NCBI GenBank assembly: GCA_022709405.1
Contig: JAKLIV010000002.1
Location: 69,700 to 102,953 of the forward strand
Length of the DNA stretch: 33,254 nucleotides
Direction of reading: 5' to 3'
From: Spirochaetota bacterium
GTDB taxonomy: Bacteria; Spirochaetota; UBA4802; UBA5550
Below are positions 22,307-30,728 of the stretch, in pieces (within the stretch, counting starts at the first letter, position 1; every line of letters begins with the position of its first letter). The notes under the pieces are model-generated. The model was not told the origin of the DNA and did not search any database. It saw nothing but the letters and a program-made list of their open reading frames with translations. Position numbers and translations under genes: made by a program.

Positions 22307-23053
22307 TCAGTCTTTCAGGAACCGCACGCTAAATCCTTTTATTATCAAGCGAGTGCCGTTATAGAATTCGGCAATATAACTCATCAGCGTGTAGATAAAA
22401 ATCATCAATCCCACGAGCTCGAGTATCTCCTCCATGGTCGTCCAGAACGCATAGAGATAATCCGACCTGGGGTAAAGCCCGGCCCTGGTGGCGCCGAGCA
22501 TTTCAAAGACCAGCGCCCCGGTAACATAAATCACTCCCGATATAAAAAAAAGATTCCTGTAATTCCCGGGAAGGTCTCTCAGGAAACCGATGTACGCCGC
22601 GCCGAAGATGATAAGCAGTATGCCATACGGCAAAACCCATGCGAAATAAAAAACACTCCCCTTCCCGATTTCGAGCAAATTTCTGACAGGCTCCCTGAGG
22701 CTGTCGTGTATCCTGAAATATTCGTCAAAGGCCAGAAACACGAAAATGAAGCACAGGATGAGCCACAAAACCCGATGCTTCTCATTGTACCTGAGCTTTC
22801 TTATCGAAATCACGTAAAGAAGACCGCCGCAGAACAGCAGCAAAAACGCCGAATAGAGCGTAGGAATGTTTTGTTCATGATTAAGATCAATAATCCCGAG
22901 ATAATGGTGATATCCATAATACATGAACAGATGAAAGAAATGGGCCAGAATCACCATCGCGGTAATAATACTTAGGAATAATGATACATTTTTAGGCCGT
23001 AAAAGCAATTCATGGTATTGTTTTATTTTGCGATTCATCGGCATTTCCATCAT
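22307..23053 (-). CDS. Multi-spanning membrane protein of unknown function downstream of the efflux operon
   Basis: The 248-residue protein has about seven hydrophobic segments. Polar residues inside or at the ends of helices stand out: Ala-Phe-Asp-Glu-Tyr-Phe-Arg-Ile-His-Asp-Ser near residue 110, Glu-Met-Leu-Gly-Ala-Thr near 186 and Thr-Met-Glu-Glu-Ile-Leu-Glu-Leu-Val-Gly near 208. Such buried Asp, Glu and His could bind a metal or haem or form a proton path, but no family is recognised. Starts at 23053 or at ATG 23038 are both possible; ribosome sites are weak. Two perfect palindromes lie just upstream (23073-23124), so it may be regulated separately from the tolC-like gene that ends at 23145. 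Confidence 0.8.
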   Translation of the reverse strand: MMEMPMNRKIKQYHELLLRPKNVSLFLSIITAMVILAHFFHLFMYYGYHHYLGIIDLNHEQNIPTLYSAFLLLFCGGLLYVISIRKLRYNEKHRVLWLILCFIFVFLAFDEYFRIHDSLREPVRNLLEIGKGSVFYFAWVLPYGILLIIFGAAYIGFLRDLPGNYRNLFFISGVIYVTGALVFEMLGATRAGLYPRSDYLYAFWTTMEEILELVGLMIFIYTLMSYIAEFYNGTRLIIKGFSVRFLKD

Positions 23054-23072
23054 TGTTTTCTTCGGTCAGGTC

Positions 23073-23094
23073 ATTGATTAACCGGTTAATCAAT
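23073..23094. promoter_or_regulatory. Palindromic operator candidate 1
   Basis: A perfect 22-bp palindrome with core ATTAACCGGTTAAT lies 20 bases upstream of the ATG at 23053. Its centre is 32 bp from that of a second copy, about three helical turns, which suits two dimers bound on one face of the DNA. Confidence 0.75.
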
Positions 23095-23106
23095 ATGTCA
23101 AGTGTT

Positions 23107-23124
23107 TAATTAACCGGTTAATTA
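23107..23124. promoter_or_regulatory. Palindromic operator candidate 2
   Basis: A perfect 18-bp palindrome with the same 14-bp core as the site at 23073-23094. It lies between the tolC-like stop (23145) and the membrane-protein start, so it should control that gene, which reads leftward. Confidence 0.75.
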
Positions 23125-23144
23125 GTTTAATATACATCAGGAAA

Positions 23145-24449
23145 TTACCTCCCTGTCGCCTGCATATAATAGATCTGTTTTAGACGGTAATTGACTTTGG
23201 CCTCGATAATCCCGTCTCGGGCCTCCTGTAAAACCGCCTGAGCCTCGAGCATATCGGAAAGATTGACCAGGCCGTTATAATAGCTGTCAGCGGTCACTTT
23301 CTGGTTTTCATCGGCCTGGCGCATGGAATCTTCAGCCAGGGCAACCTGCTTATAGGCGTCGTTCAGGTCCTGCCATGCCTTCTCCATCTGGAGCAAAAGG
23401 AGATCGGTTTTATCTTTAAGATTATTTTCTGCAATAGTCTTCCTGATAGATTGGCCTTTTAGCTCATACGCGCCGCCCCACCAGTCCGAGATCGGGACAC
23501 TGACCTGACCGTATAGCACGCCGTTGAATCGGTTCTTGTCATCATCGAATCCGTAATACATTGCGCTAACCCCTACCCCCACCTGAGGCAGAAATTCGCC
23601 CATCTTCATTTTTGCCTTGAGCTTCTCGGCCTCGACCGATTTTTTCAGGAGAATGTATTCAGGCCTGCCGCCGAGCGCCTGCACAGGGTCCACATACAGC
23701 GATTCAGGGTCGACATCCTGAATATCGCCGTCGAAAACGATATTCGAATCGTACGATATGCCCATGAACTGGCAGAAAGCCATTGTCGCGATCGTTTTTC
23801 CGTTTTCAAGTTTCGATTTATTGAGCAGCATTTCGCTCTTCTTTTGCCTGACTCTGAGCACGTCGTTTTTCATGACGATCCCGGCCCTGTTGGCGTCCTC
23901 TACCTGGCGCAGCAGGGCATCCAGCAATTCCCCGTATTTCGAGATCGTGACCGCCTTTCTGTTTAAGCATACGATCCGCCAGTACTGTTCCTCGGTTTTA
24001 AGAACCATATCGTTCTCGGAAAGCTTGCGCCTGAATCTGCCTGCCTCGACGCCCAGCGAAGCGAGTTGATTGCCGAAATAGATTCTTCCTCCCGCATACA
24101 CGGGCTGCACGAGATTCACGTAGCTCACGTTGCCCTTCTCGAGCATTCCGAAAGTAAGTCCGCCCGGCATCAATGCTGCGAACTGTCCCGGCAGCTCGAT
24201 CGATTTCTCCAGCAGATTTTCATTTGCGGCGAACGCGAACGCGCCGGCGCTGAGCTTAGGGAAATATTTTGCGATCGCGGAGTTTTTCAGCTTCCTGGAC
24301 TCCTCGATTTCGAGATCGCTGTTTTTCATCGCGTAGTTGTTGGCGAGCGCGAGCTTTTTGCATTCGTCCAGAGTCAGCAGGCTCTGTGAAAAGACGGAGC
24401 TCAGTGAGGTCAGAGCCAATATTGCAAAACAATATAATTTTTTTTTCAT
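23145..24449 (-). CDS. TolC-family outer membrane efflux protein
   Basis: The 434-residue precursor starts at ATG 24449 with a Lys-rich signal peptide ending near Ser-Val-Phe-Ser-Gln. The upstream extension to 24533 would overlap the RND gene and hide the signal. The mature part begins Leu-Leu-Thr-Leu-Asp-Glu-Cys-Lys-Lys-Leu-Ala-Leu-Ala-Asn-Asn, the usual first helix of the outer-membrane efflux family, and has two similar halves of long alpha-helices with a beta segment each (Val-Gln-Pro-Val-Tyr-Ala-Gly-Gly and Val-Ser-Val-Pro-Ile-Ser-Asp-Trp-Trp-Gly-Gly). It forms the trimeric outer-membrane channel of the tripartite pump encoded just upstream. Confidence 0.92.
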   Translation of the reverse strand: MKKKLYCFAILALTSLSSVFSQSLLTLDECKKLALANNYAMKNSDLEIEESRKLKNSAIAKYFPKLSAGAFAFAANENLLEKSIELPGQFAALMPGGLTFGMLEKGNVSYVNLVQPVYAGGRIYFGNQLASLGVEAGRFRRKLSENDMVLKTEEQYWRIVCLNRKAVTISKYGELLDALLRQVEDANRAGIVMKNDVLRVRQKKSEMLLNKSKLENGKTIATMAFCQFMGISYDSNIVFDGDIQDVDPESLYVDPVQALGGRPEYILLKKSVEAEKLKAKMKMGEFLPQVGVGVSAMYYGFDDDKNRFNGVLYGQVSVPISDWWGGAYELKGQSIRKTIAENNLKDKTDLLLLQMEKAWQDLNDAYKQVALAEDSMRQADENQKVTADSYYNGLVNLSDMLEAQAVLQEARDGIIEAKVNYRLKQIYYMQATGR

Positions 24450-24529
24450 AATTATAATCTCTCTCTTGAAATACCAGGTCGCAGGAGATATCCGTCCAAC
24501 GATATGACGGGAGGATACCTCGCAGTAAC

Positions 24530-27500
24530 TCATTCCGGCTGAAGAACATCATCCGATTTATGGATATACATATAAAGCACCGGCAGAACATACAGTGTCA
24601 GGACCATGGAAAACAGCATTCCGAAGCAGATAACGGCCCCGAGCGGACCCCACAACGGCGAGCGGCTCATCATCATGGGAACGACTCCCACTGCGGCCGC
24701 CGCCGACGTGAGAAATATCGGGCGCATCCTTCTTTTGCCGGCCAGAAGAGCGGCCTCCCTGACCGTCATATTATGCCGGCTGATGAGTGATTCCCCATAA
24801 TCAACGAGAATGATGCCGTTTCTGACAACGATACCGCTGAGGCTTATCAGCCCGAGAAAAGAGGTGAAACCGAATGGATACCCGGCAACCAGAAGCCCAG
24901 TCACGGCACCCAGGACACAGAGCGGCATGGTGGTCAGGATCAGTAACGATAATTTCATTTTTTTAAACTGAAAAAGAAGGATCACGAACATGACTATAAC
25001 ACCGGTCAGCAGCGAGTATGCCAATCTGGGATAATTTTCCCGTTCGCCTTCGTAATCCCCGCCATACTCGAGATTCACCCCGGCCGGCAAATCCAGCTTT
25101 TCAATTTCCGGCACAATTTTTTCCAGTATATCCGAGGCGTTTCTGCCGATGTGCACCTCTCCCTTGACGGTAAGAGTCCGCACGCCGTTGCGCCTGACGA
25201 TTTGGCCCTCGGTCCATTCAGGGCGGATTTCTGCAACCTGCCGCAGGGGGATGTTGGTGAAGGCCATCGGAGCGGATACATACTGGTTGAGGATATTCTG
25301 GTATTTTGGTTTTCCCTTCCTGTCGGTTCGAAGGACGATATCGACCCGGTGATCCCCCTCCCATACTGTCGACAGAGGCAGCCCCTTGAAGCCGGCTGCC
25401 AGTGAATAGGCGAGGAAGGTCTTGGTCAATCCAAGCCGGTTCAGATCGTCTTTCCTTACATCCACCAGGACTCCCTGCAGCGGTTGTTCGTAATCATCGT
25501 GCACCCATCTGAAGCCGTCCACTTTATTCATAATGCCGGAAATCGATGCGCCGACCTTTTTCAAATCCTCGACATTATCACCGGATATTCTCACCTCGAT
25601 CGGCGAAGAAGAGAGACTGATTTCAAGCTGTTTCCATTTAACGTATGCGCCGGGAATGAAATTTCCGTATTTTTTGTCGTACTCCCTCAATATCTCCTCG
25701 GTAGCCTCATTCGAGATCGTGTTCACGATGAACTGTGCATAGTTCTTCGAAGGCATATTCGGCGCGTAGACCGTGTGAAAGCGCGGTGATCCGGTGCCAA
25801 CGAACGACGCCACTGTCACCACCCGTTTGTCTTTTTTCAACAGGTCCTCAATCCGGAGCACGGCCTTCTCCGTTTCATCAATCGAACCGCCGACCGGCAT
25901 GTACACCTCTATCGCAAACTGGTTCCGGGTCACCTTGGGAAACAGCTCACGTGAGATAGAAACAGCGAGCAGCAACCCTGCAATAACCGAAATAATTCCG
26001 ATCGCAATCGTGGTTTTCGGCGTGTTGAATGCCTGCTTGAGTGTCCCATCATAAACAGTCTGCATCCGATCCAGGAACGAACGCCGGTTTTCTGCAGAGT
26101 CATGCTTCAGCCCTTTCCTGATCAGGGTATAATTCATCATGGGGACAATGAAGACCGCGACGATCAACGATACCATGAGAGTAACCGCAACGGTAATTGA
26201 AAATGTCTTGAACATATCCTTTGCCAGACCTGTCATAAAAAACACGAGAGGAAGAAATGCTGCTATTATCGAAAGTGTTGCTGTCAATACAGGGACAAAC
26301 AACTCTGACGCGCTTTTTCGTGCCGCATCCCATGGATTCAGGCCCTGGTCGAGCTTTTCTACATGGTTGTCTATGATGACTATGGAATTGTCCACGACCA
26401 TGCCGAGCACCACGATAAGCGCCGCCAGTGAAACCGTATGCAGCTCGACATTCATCAAATGCAGGATACCAAGGGTAATCAGAATCGAGAGGGGTATCGT
26501 AACTGCGGCTATGCCGGCGATCCTTTTCGGGAGCAGCACCATCGTTACAAGGATGACTGCGACAATGGCGACAAAAAACTCAATCAGGAACTCGGTTATT
26601 GACTTGTCCACGACCCTCGGCATGTCGGCGATTTTACCGACTTTGACGTCAGAGGGCATGCTATTCGAAAAACCGGCCAGGACCCGGTCAACGTCTTTCC
26701 CGAAGTTGACGATGTTGTTACCGTAATGCATTTCAAGCGACAGCAAAAGGCTTTTATTTCCGTTGACCCTGATAAATGAATCCGGGTCAGCGTATTCGCG
26801 CCTGATTTCGGCTACGTCCCTGAGCCTGATTATGTTTCCGAGCGGGTCGGCATATACGATCTGCCGGGCTATGTCCTCTTCGGTGTTGTATCGCGGCGGC
26901 ACATGGATCGGCATGATCAGTTTACCGGTATCAAGCTCGCCGGCATAAGTCACCGATCCCTCTGTCTTCAGGGCAGCAAGAAGCGACAGGGGTTTTATCC
27001 CGTACGATGCGAGTTTCGAATCATCGATATAAATGCCGATCTGTTCTCTCTGGAGTCCGAACTCGCGTATATTCGATACGGCTTCGATCTTTCTCAACTC
27101 GATCTCAAGGCTTTTCATATATTCCTCGAGTTCCTTGTATGAGCGGACATCAGAGCTTATTGTGAGCAGAATAGCCGATGTGTCGCCGAAATCGCTGTTC
27201 GCCGCCAGCGCGATCACTTCGGGCGGGAGCTGCTGCTTGAGCTCGTTCAGTCCATGACGGAGCTTGACCCAGAACGCATCGGTCCGCGTACGGTCGATAT
27301 CATCAACCACCTCGACGAACACGATCATTATGCCTTCCCTTGAAATCGAATAGGTCTTCCTCCGGTTGACCTCCTTGAAACTGAACAGATATTCTTCGAC
27401 CTTTGATGTGAGCTGAGACTCGACCTGTCCCGATGACGCACCTGGGAAGAACCCGATCACCAGACCCTGACGGATGGTGAATTCAGGAAACTCCTGCCGC

Positions 27501-27610
27501 GGCATTTCAAACAGCGAATACAGGCCGAACAGGAGCAGCATGCTGATTATGAACAGCGTGATCTGTTTATTTTTTATTGCCCATACAATAGGATTTATCT
27601 TCTCTTTCAT
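24530..27610 (-). CDS. RND-family efflux permease (inner-membrane pump)
   Basis: The 1026-residue protein is full length for an AcrB-like pump: a helix at 17-35, a large periplasmic loop, a block of helices from about 340, a second loop and a second helix block. Conserved words include Pro-Arg-Gln-Glu-Phe-Pro-Glu-Phe, Gly-Ala-Ser-Ser-Gly-Gln-Val-Glu, and Gly-Met-Val-Val-Asp407-Asn408-Ser-Ile-Val-Ile. The last aligns with AcrB Asp407-Asp408, so the second proton-relay acid is Asn here, as in many related pumps. It takes a proton gradient to drive export of hydrophobic or toxic compounds; the substrate cannot be read. It lies between the adaptor (68 bases upstream) and the tolC-like gene. Confidence 0.95.
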   Translation of the reverse strand: MKEKINPIVWAIKNKQITLFIISMLLLFGLYSLFEMPRQEFPEFTIRQGLVIGFFPGASSGQVESQLTSKVEEYLFSFKEVNRRKTYSISREGIMIVFVEVVDDIDRTRTDAFWVKLRHGLNELKQQLPPEVIALAANSDFGDTSAILLTISSDVRSYKELEEYMKSLEIELRKIEAVSNIREFGLQREQIGIYIDDSKLASYGIKPLSLLAALKTEGSVTYAGELDTGKLIMPIHVPPRYNTEEDIARQIVYADPLGNIIRLRDVAEIRREYADPDSFIRVNGNKSLLLSLEMHYGNNIVNFGKDVDRVLAGFSNSMPSDVKVGKIADMPRVVDKSITEFLIEFFVAIVAVILVTMVLLPKRIAGIAAVTIPLSILITLGILHLMNVELHTVSLAALIVVLGMVVDNSIVIIDNHVEKLDQGLNPWDAARKSASELFVPVLTATLSIIAAFLPLVFFMTGLAKDMFKTFSITVAVTLMVSLIVAVFIVPMMNYTLIRKGLKHDSAENRRSFLDRMQTVYDGTLKQAFNTPKTTIAIGIISVIAGLLLAVSISRELFPKVTRNQFAIEVYMPVGGSIDETEKAVLRIEDLLKKDKRVVTVASFVGTGSPRFHTVYAPNMPSKNYAQFIVNTISNEATEEILREYDKKYGNFIPGAYVKWKQLEISLSSSPIEVRISGDNVEDLKKVGASISGIMNKVDGFRWVHDDYEQPLQGVLVDVRKDDLNRLGLTKTFLAYSLAAGFKGLPLSTVWEGDHRVDIVLRTDRKGKPKYQNILNQYVSAPMAFTNIPLRQVAEIRPEWTEGQIVRRNGVRTLTVKGEVHIGRNASDILEKIVPEIEKLDLPAGVNLEYGGDYEGERENYPRLAYSLLTGVIVMFVILLFQFKKMKLSLLILTTMPLCVLGAVTGLLVAGYPFGFTSFLGLISLSGIVVRNGIILVDYGESLISRHNMTVREAALLAGKRRMRPIFLTSAAAAVGVVPMMMSRSPLWGPLGAVICFGMLFSMVLTLYVLPVLYMYIHKSDDVLQPE

Positions 27611-27678
27611 CGCCCATCTCTTTATTTACATCTTCTAAAATTCAATCTATACGCGGAGAACTTGATTATCACTTCAGT

Positions 27679-28728
27679 TTAGTCCTTCACAATTCGTATA
27701 TCCGATCGTTCAGTCAATTTGTGCTGGCCCGAGACTACTATATAATCATGAAGTTTAATGCCGCCGCTAACCGCGATGCCGCTACCCGAAAGACCGCAGA
27801 TTTCCACATGCTGTTTCACCGCTTCCTCATTGATCATATTGACCTTGTAGACATAGGCTTTTCCATCTTCATCCATGAGGACCGATTCGCTCGGAATGAC
27901 CACCGCTGAGCGCCGGTGCTTTTTACGCATAACCGCATTGCACAGCATGCCTGGCTTCAGCCTGCCGTCCCGGTTCGATATTCTTACCTTTGCTTTATAA
28001 GTATGGGAAAGCATATCGGCGACGACGCCAATCTCATGGACCGCGCCCGTATATTTTGCGTTATTAAGGGCGGGTACTGTCACGGTGACAGATTCTCCCT
28101 TCTGAATGTCCCCGATTTCATTCTCGGGAACGGCGATCTTCGCGTATACGGAATCTATTATCACTATCGTTATCGCCGACAATCCCGGCACCGTATTCAT
28201 TCCCGGTTCGATCCCGCGCTTCCCGACAATCCCGTCCTCAATGGCGTACAGACTGCAGTCGTCAGCATTCTCCTTCGCAATGGCGGCTGCGGCCCTTGCT
28301 TTCTCCATGCCTGTCTCCACCTCTACAAGCTTGATCTCAGGAAGATTCCCGTTGTCGTAAATGGTCTTTAGCCGCCGGTATGCGTCCTCCGCCTGTTTCT
28401 GTGTCGCCAGAGCCATATTATAGGCATTCAGGAAGCTTTCGTTGTTCAGGGTAGCCAGGAGCTGTCCTTTCCTTACGCGGTCCCCCTCGTTTACCAGCAC
28501 GTCACGCACAGTTCCAACCGTTGAGAAACTCATCGGGATCGATTTCGATTCTTCAATGGTGCCGCAATAGGCGAGTTCGCGTACACTGTCGGTATGTGTT
28601 ACTTCCTGGACTTTCACCGGAATCGGCCCGGCGCCATCATGCTGGCCGGCCGGCCTGCTGCACCCGGTTGTCAACGCCAAAACAATAATGGCTGCGGTTA
28701 TGGTTATTTTATGAGTATTGCTTTTCAT
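27679..28728 (-). CDS. RND efflux periplasmic adaptor (membrane fusion) lipoprotein
   Basis: The 349-residue product starts at ATG 28728, with GAGGA five bases before it; the TTG at 28740 would include that site. The signal ends Leu-Thr-Thr-Gly-Cys23, a lipobox. The mature protein has the adaptor plan: Val-(x)n-Gly-Thr-Ile-Glu, a lipoyl half (Val-Gly-Thr-Val-Arg-Asp-Val-Leu-Val-Asn-Glu-Gly-Asp-Arg-Val-Arg-Lys-Gly-Gln-Leu-Leu, given here as separate residues), a helical hairpin, the second lipoyl half (Ala-Ile-Glu-Asp-Gly-Ile-Val-Gly), a beta-barrel and a membrane-proximal part with Val-Ile-Pro-Ser-Glu-Ser-Val. It bridges the RND pump and the TolC-like channel. Confidence 0.93.
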   Translation of the reverse strand: MKSNTHKITITAAIIVLALTTGCSRPAGQHDGAGPIPVKVQEVTHTDSVRELAYCGTIEESKSIPMSFSTVGTVRDVLVNEGDRVRKGQLLATLNNESFLNAYNMALATQKQAEDAYRRLKTIYDNGNLPEIKLVEVETGMEKARAAAAIAKENADDCSLYAIEDGIVGKRGIEPGMNTVPGLSAITIVIIDSVYAKIAVPENEIGDIQKGESVTVTVPALNNAKYTGAVHEIGVVADMLSHTYKAKVRISNRDGRLKPGMLCNAVMRKKHRRSAVVIPSESVLMDEDGKAYVYKVNMINEEAVKQHVEICGLSGSGIAVSGGIKLHDYIVVSGQHKLTERSDIRIVKD

Positions 28729-28764
28729 GTTCTTCCTCAATACGTTTAGAATATTAACGTTTTA

Positions 28765-28781
28765 TGGTCGAATTATGACCA
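28765..28781. promoter_or_regulatory. Candidate TetR operator before the adaptor gene
   Basis: TGGTC-N7-GACCA is a perfect 5-bp inverted repeat between the tetR stop and the adaptor start. On the minus strand it reads TTTGGTC, the same seven bases that lie in the tetR promoter at 29411-29417. Confidence 0.45.
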
Positions 28782-28788
28782 AAAAAAA

Positions 28789-29379
28789 TCATTTTCTTAT
28801 GCCTCTCAAAAAAATCTCTATAAGAAGGTCCAGTTTGTCGGTTGCCATGATTTTCTTTTCCAGGAACAGATCCATATGCAGGCCCCGGATAGCGCTGACT
28901 ACGATTGAAGACATGGTAAGAACGTCCTTTGGGCTATAGTGGATGAATTCATTGTTTTTTATTCCGTAAGAAAGAATATCATTTATCATTTCGATCTCTT
29001 GCGTGTCAAGACTGGTGCGAATCTGATTGATTACCTGATTGTTCCCGACAAGTTCCCCCCGAACTATTTCATAAAGGCTGGACGTATTCTTCAACTCTTC
29101 AAAAATTGTCAGCAGATATACTTTCAATTTCTCCTGGGCCGTCTTTTTATTGTCGACCTGGTCTTTCGCTTTCCGTATCAATGATTCAATCAATCGTGCC
29201 GCGAAATCCATGAAGATATCTTCTTTGCTCTTGTAATAATAATAAATGGTGCTCTTCCCCTTTCCTGCCGCTTTCGCGATGTCTTCCATGGTGGTCTTGT
29301 TCAGGCCCCATTTCTGAAAAAGAATTCCGGCCGCGTCGAGGATGGCCTCCCTGATTATATTGTCCTTTTCTTCGTTCAT
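28789..29379 (-). CDS. TetR-family transcriptional regulator of the RND operon
   Basis: The 196-residue protein has an N-terminal helix-turn-helix typical of TetR/AcrR: Ile-Leu-Asp-Ala-Ala-(x)2-Leu-Phe, Thr-Thr-Met-Glu-Asp-Ile-Ala-Lys-Ala-Ala-Gly and Gly-Lys-Ser-Thr-Ile-Tyr-Tyr-Tyr-Tyr-Lys-Ser-Lys-Glu-Asp (about 12-55), followed by a helical ligand domain. It is the first gene before the adaptor, pump and channel genes in the same direction, so it is most likely their ligand-released repressor. Inverted repeats in its own promoter suggest autoregulation. No Shine-Dalgarno site stands out before ATG 29379. Confidence 0.93.
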   Translation of the reverse strand: MNEEKDNIIREAILDAAGILFQKWGLNKTTMEDIAKAAGKGKSTIYYYYKSKEDIFMDFAARLIESLIRKAKDQVDNKKTAQEKLKVYLLTIFEELKNTSSLYEIVRGELVGNNQVINQIRTSLDTQEIEMINDILSYGIKNNEFIHYSPKDVLTMSSIVVSAIRGLHMDLFLEKKIMATDKLDLLIEIFLRGIRK

Positions 29380-29386
29380 TGAATAT

Positions 29387-29401
29387 TAGTCTTTTCGACT
29401 A
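29387..29401. promoter_or_regulatory. Inverted repeat just upstream of the tetR start
   Basis: TAGTC-N5-GACTA is a perfect 5-bp inverted repeat, 8 bases before the ATG at 29379. It could be a secondary operator or a small leader hairpin. Confidence 0.35.
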
Positions 29402-29411
29402 TTTATGTATT

Positions 29412-29435
29412 TTGGTCTAATATAACGAATACCAA
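29412..29435. promoter_or_regulatory. Candidate autoregulatory operator in the tetR promoter
   Basis: TTGGT-N14-ACCAA spans the -10 box and the spacer of the promoter at 29419-29447. Its left half shares TTTGGTC with the inverted repeat before the adaptor gene. Confidence 0.4.
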
Positions 29436-29447
29436 TAGATTCGTCAA
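29419..29447 (-). promoter_or_regulatory. Promoter of the tetR-efflux operon
   Basis: On the minus strand TTGACG (29447-29442) and TATATT (29424-29419) are separated by exactly 17 bases. Transcription would start about 30-35 bases before the tetR ATG. Confidence 0.6.
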
Positions 29448-29453
29448 GAATAT

Positions 29454-30035
29454 TTAAATTTTTAATGCTACCGAATTCACCGTGTCCTGGATCACGCGAT
29501 TGATCGTCGCAAGGTCCGAGCCGGCGTCATACACGAAGCTCACGGTCACCAGGGTGTTCTTCTTCGGGAACGCGGCCAGGTAGAACTCCATCACCTGGGT
29601 AGTTTCGGGAGCCGCATTTTCATACCTGAGCCCGATTACCGGCCCCCCGGACCCGATGAACTCACGCTCCGAAATCTTCTTCACCGAATCGTTCCCTGAA
29701 AGCTGCTGCACCAGACTGTCCCTGGCCGGGCCCGGGCCCGTTACCGTCGGGGCCATGGTGTCCAGGTACACCGAAACCAGCAGCGCGTCTCCGCCGCACG
29801 AAAGTGAAATCAGGCTCGCACTGCCGCTCCGGTCCTCCACGCAGGGTATCGGGACAGTCATGGTAAAGCCGTACGCGGCGTTCTCGACCGCCGTTTTTCC
29901 GGATGCGACGGCCACATTGTTTTTTTCCCTGTTGATCACCGAATAATCGGGCTGCGCATTTTCGGCGACCGCGATACAGGCGCCCAGAATGGCAGCGGCG
30001 CAGGCAGCGATCGGCATCAATGAGTATTTTTTCAT
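29454..30035 (-). CDS. Secreted or lipid-anchored protein of unknown function
   Basis: The 193-residue precursor has a signal ending Leu-Gly-Ala-Cys20, a canonical lipobox, although cleavage after Ala-Val-Ala by signal peptidase I is also possible. The mature part holds Tyr-Gly-Phe-Thr-Met-Thr-Val-Pro, a strand with two cysteines (Ile-Pro-Cys and Leu-Ser-Cys) that may form a disulphide, and Val-Met-Glu-Phe-Tyr-Leu-Ala-Ala-Phe-Pro near the end. This recalls small periplasmic proteins of a PsbP-like or DUF1795 beta fold, but no family is firmly recognised. GGGGGG lies before ATG 30035 and a good promoter lies further upstream. Confidence 0.75.
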   Translation of the reverse strand: MKKYSLMPIAACAAAILGACIAVAENAQPDYSVINREKNNVAVASGKTAVENAAYGFTMTVPIPCVEDRSGSASLISLSCGGDALLVSVYLDTMAPTVTGPGPARDSLVQQLSGNDSVKKISEREFIGSGGPVIGLRYENAAPETTQVMEFYLAAFPKKNTLVTVSFVYDAGSDLATINRVIQDTVNSVALKI

Positions 30036-30098
30036 ATCAGTAATCCCCCCGCCCCGCAGGGCCGTAAATAATGATATTTCTGCAGAGAATCTCCATCA

Positions 30099-30126
30099 AT
30101 GATACAGCTTCCAATCCGTATGTCAA
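30099..30126 (-). promoter_or_regulatory. Promoter of the secreted protein at 29454-30035
   Basis: On the minus strand a perfect TTGACA (30126-30121) is followed after 16 bases by TATCAT (30104-30099). It lies about 60 bases before the ATG. Confidence 0.6.
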
Positions 30127-30172
30127 ACCAATAAGGCGCTCGGCACAGGCATACATGCAAATCATTTTATCT

Positions 30173-30200
30173 TTGACATCTGCGGGATTTCATGTTTAAT
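30173..30200 (+). promoter_or_regulatory. Promoter of the small membrane protein at 30230
   Basis: TTGACA (30173-30178) and TTTAAT (30195-30200) are separated by 16 bases, giving a leader of about 23 bases. It diverges from the promoter at 30099-30126. Confidence 0.55.
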
Positions 30201-30229
30201 CATATCATAAACCACACGCGAGGCAGACC

Positions 30230-30619
30230 ATGCTCAAATACATGCTCATGTGGATACCCCTGCTTGCGACAGCATTTGTAAACGCGGCGCTGCGCGAGAT
30301 GACCTATGCGCCCCTGATGGAAAGGGAATGGGCGCACCGGATTTCGGTCTTGACCGGAATCGTCCTCATCGGAGCCGTGGCCTGGCTCATGCTCAAAAGG
30401 AATCCCCCGGCATCCTCGAGGGATGCGGTTTTCGGGGGGATAACATGGCTCGTCATGACCGAAACCTTCGAGTTCTGCATGACGGTCCTTTACTCGAAGA
30501 AACCGCTCGGGTTTTTTCTTGAGATGCACAATCTTCCCGCCGGGGAGTTATGGCCGCTCCTGCTCGTCTGGATAGCCCTGCTCCCTCCGCTTTATTTCCG
30601 CTTCAGGCAAAGGAGCTGA
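30230..30619 (+). CDS. Small four-helix membrane protein of unknown function
   Basis: The 129-residue protein has four hydrophobic segments (about 4-20, 38-56, 69-87 and 103-120). Polar residues within or beside helices include Asn18, Arg22-Glu23 and Thr78-Glu79-Thr-Phe-Glu-Phe-Cys. No family is recognised and no partner is evident. The ATG at 30230 follows GAGGC. It has its own promoter and is followed 109 bases later by the second triple-repeat lipoprotein gene. Confidence 0.75.
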   Translation: MLKYMLMWIPLLATAFVNAALREMTYAPLMEREWAHRISVLTGIVLIGAVAWLMLKRNPPASSRDAVFGGITWLVMTETFEFCMTVLYSKKPLGFFLEMHNLPAGELWPLLLVWIALLPPLYFRFRQRS

Positions 30620-30657
30620 TGCATCCGCAGCTTTATGACAGGCCAAAAAAATAATTA

Positions 30658-30687
30658 TTGACCTGCGCCGTGTTTCAATAATTTAAT
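30658..30687 (+). promoter_or_regulatory. Candidate promoter of the second triple-repeat lipoprotein
   Basis: TTGACC (30658-30663) is followed after 18 bases by TTTAAT (30682-30687), about 40 bases before the ATG at 30729. Confidence 0.4.
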
Positions 30688-30728
30688 AACGGCGGTTATA
30701 TTTCAACTCATGACCGGCGAGGATACCC

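Noticed and set aside
22267-22308. Inverted repeat GAATCCGC / GCGGATTC between converging genes
   Set aside because: The 8-bp arms are 26 bases apart, with no T-run and the right arm inside a stop codon; too weak to call a terminator.
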